Position numbers and translations under genes: made by a program. 64,000 nt of DNA, from contig NZ_BQYI01000001.1 of the NCBI RefSeq assembly GCF_027923405.1, positions 2,272,501 to 2,336,500 of the forward strand, in the 5' to 3' direction. Of the stretch, positions 62,796 through 64,000 are shown piece after piece. Numbering within the stretch: the stretch's first letter is position 1; each line of letters opens with the position of its first letter. The notes below the pieces were generated by a model. It saw nothing but the letters and a program-made list of their open reading frames with translations. It was not told the origin of the DNA and searched no databases. This stretch comes from Paenibacillus sp. YYML68 (GTDB lineage: Bacteria; Bacillota; Bacilli; Paenibacillales; NBRC-103111).

Positions 62796-64000
<1,205 letters not shown>

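Overview
The window is a chromosomal segment of an endospore-forming Firmicute, most likely Paenibacillus or a close Paenibacillaceae relative. The evidence is moderately high GC, strong GGAGG-type ribosome binding sites, frequent GTG/TTG starts, and a gene order that follows the known Bacillus subtilis order yqhV-spoIIIA-accBC-yqhY-nusB-folD-xseAB-ispA-dxs-yqxC-ahrC-recN-spoIVB-spo0A ... spoIIM-fur-yqzK-xerD-deoB-punA-dacF-spoIIA-sigF-spoVA-lysA. The genus is an inference; the family-level placement is firmer. No tRNA, rRNA or CRISPR array was seen.

Bases 1-4490 are a mobile-element edge. Two identical IS110-family elements lie head to tail with a period of exactly 1515 bp. Each transposase reading frame is broken by the same A9 run, which fits programmed slippage. 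The 265-bp non-coding left end of the second copy folds into hairpins and is a candidate bridge RNA. A decayed IS4-family (YREK) transposase follows and abuts an esterase gene that is cut off before its catalytic serine.

From 5 to 10 kb there are accessory metabolic genes: an ABM monooxygenase, a degenerate histidine-phosphatase-like protein, aspartokinase with an internal start, DUF441, and ComA/ComB for sulfolactate. From 10 to 31 kb runs the conserved block: yqhV, the eight-gene spoIIIA operon, accBC, an Asp23/AmaP/DUF2273 envelope-stress trio, nusB, folD, xseAB, ispA, dxs, tlyA, argR, recN and spoIVB, ending with spo0A at 31.2-32.0 kb.

From 32 to 43 kb come small unknown genes, a branched-chain 2-oxoacid dehydrogenase operon (lpdV-bkdAA-bkdAB-bkdB), an unlisted 31-codon Prli42-like gene, a tripeptidase, an mciZ-like FtsZ inhibitor, nudF, an EndoQ-like PHP protein and spoIIM. 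From 43 to 64 kb come fur, ald, yqzK, xerD, deoB with two tandem purine nucleoside phosphorylases, a c-di-GMP-I riboswitch in front of a 34-codon membrane peptide, a yvyF-like gene, a CuA-like cupredoxin, pdp, dacF, spoIIAA-AB-sigF, a reduced spoVAA-AB-AF group, lysA, and the start of metY running off the end.

The sporulation genes form a cascade whose promoters can partly be read: 0A boxes and a sigma-H-like promoter at spo0A, a consensus sigma-H promoter at spoIIA, sigma-E promoters at spoIIIAA and spoIIM (and a likely one at mciZ), and sigma-F/G-like promoters at dacF and spoVAA. SpoIIIAA-AH is the mother-cell half of the feeding-tube complex, SpoIVB signals to pro-sigma-K, and SpoIIM drives engulfment. 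The strongest candidates for something not yet described are the riboswitch-controlled 34-codon peptide and the slippage-dependent tandem IS110 pair with its putative bridge RNA.
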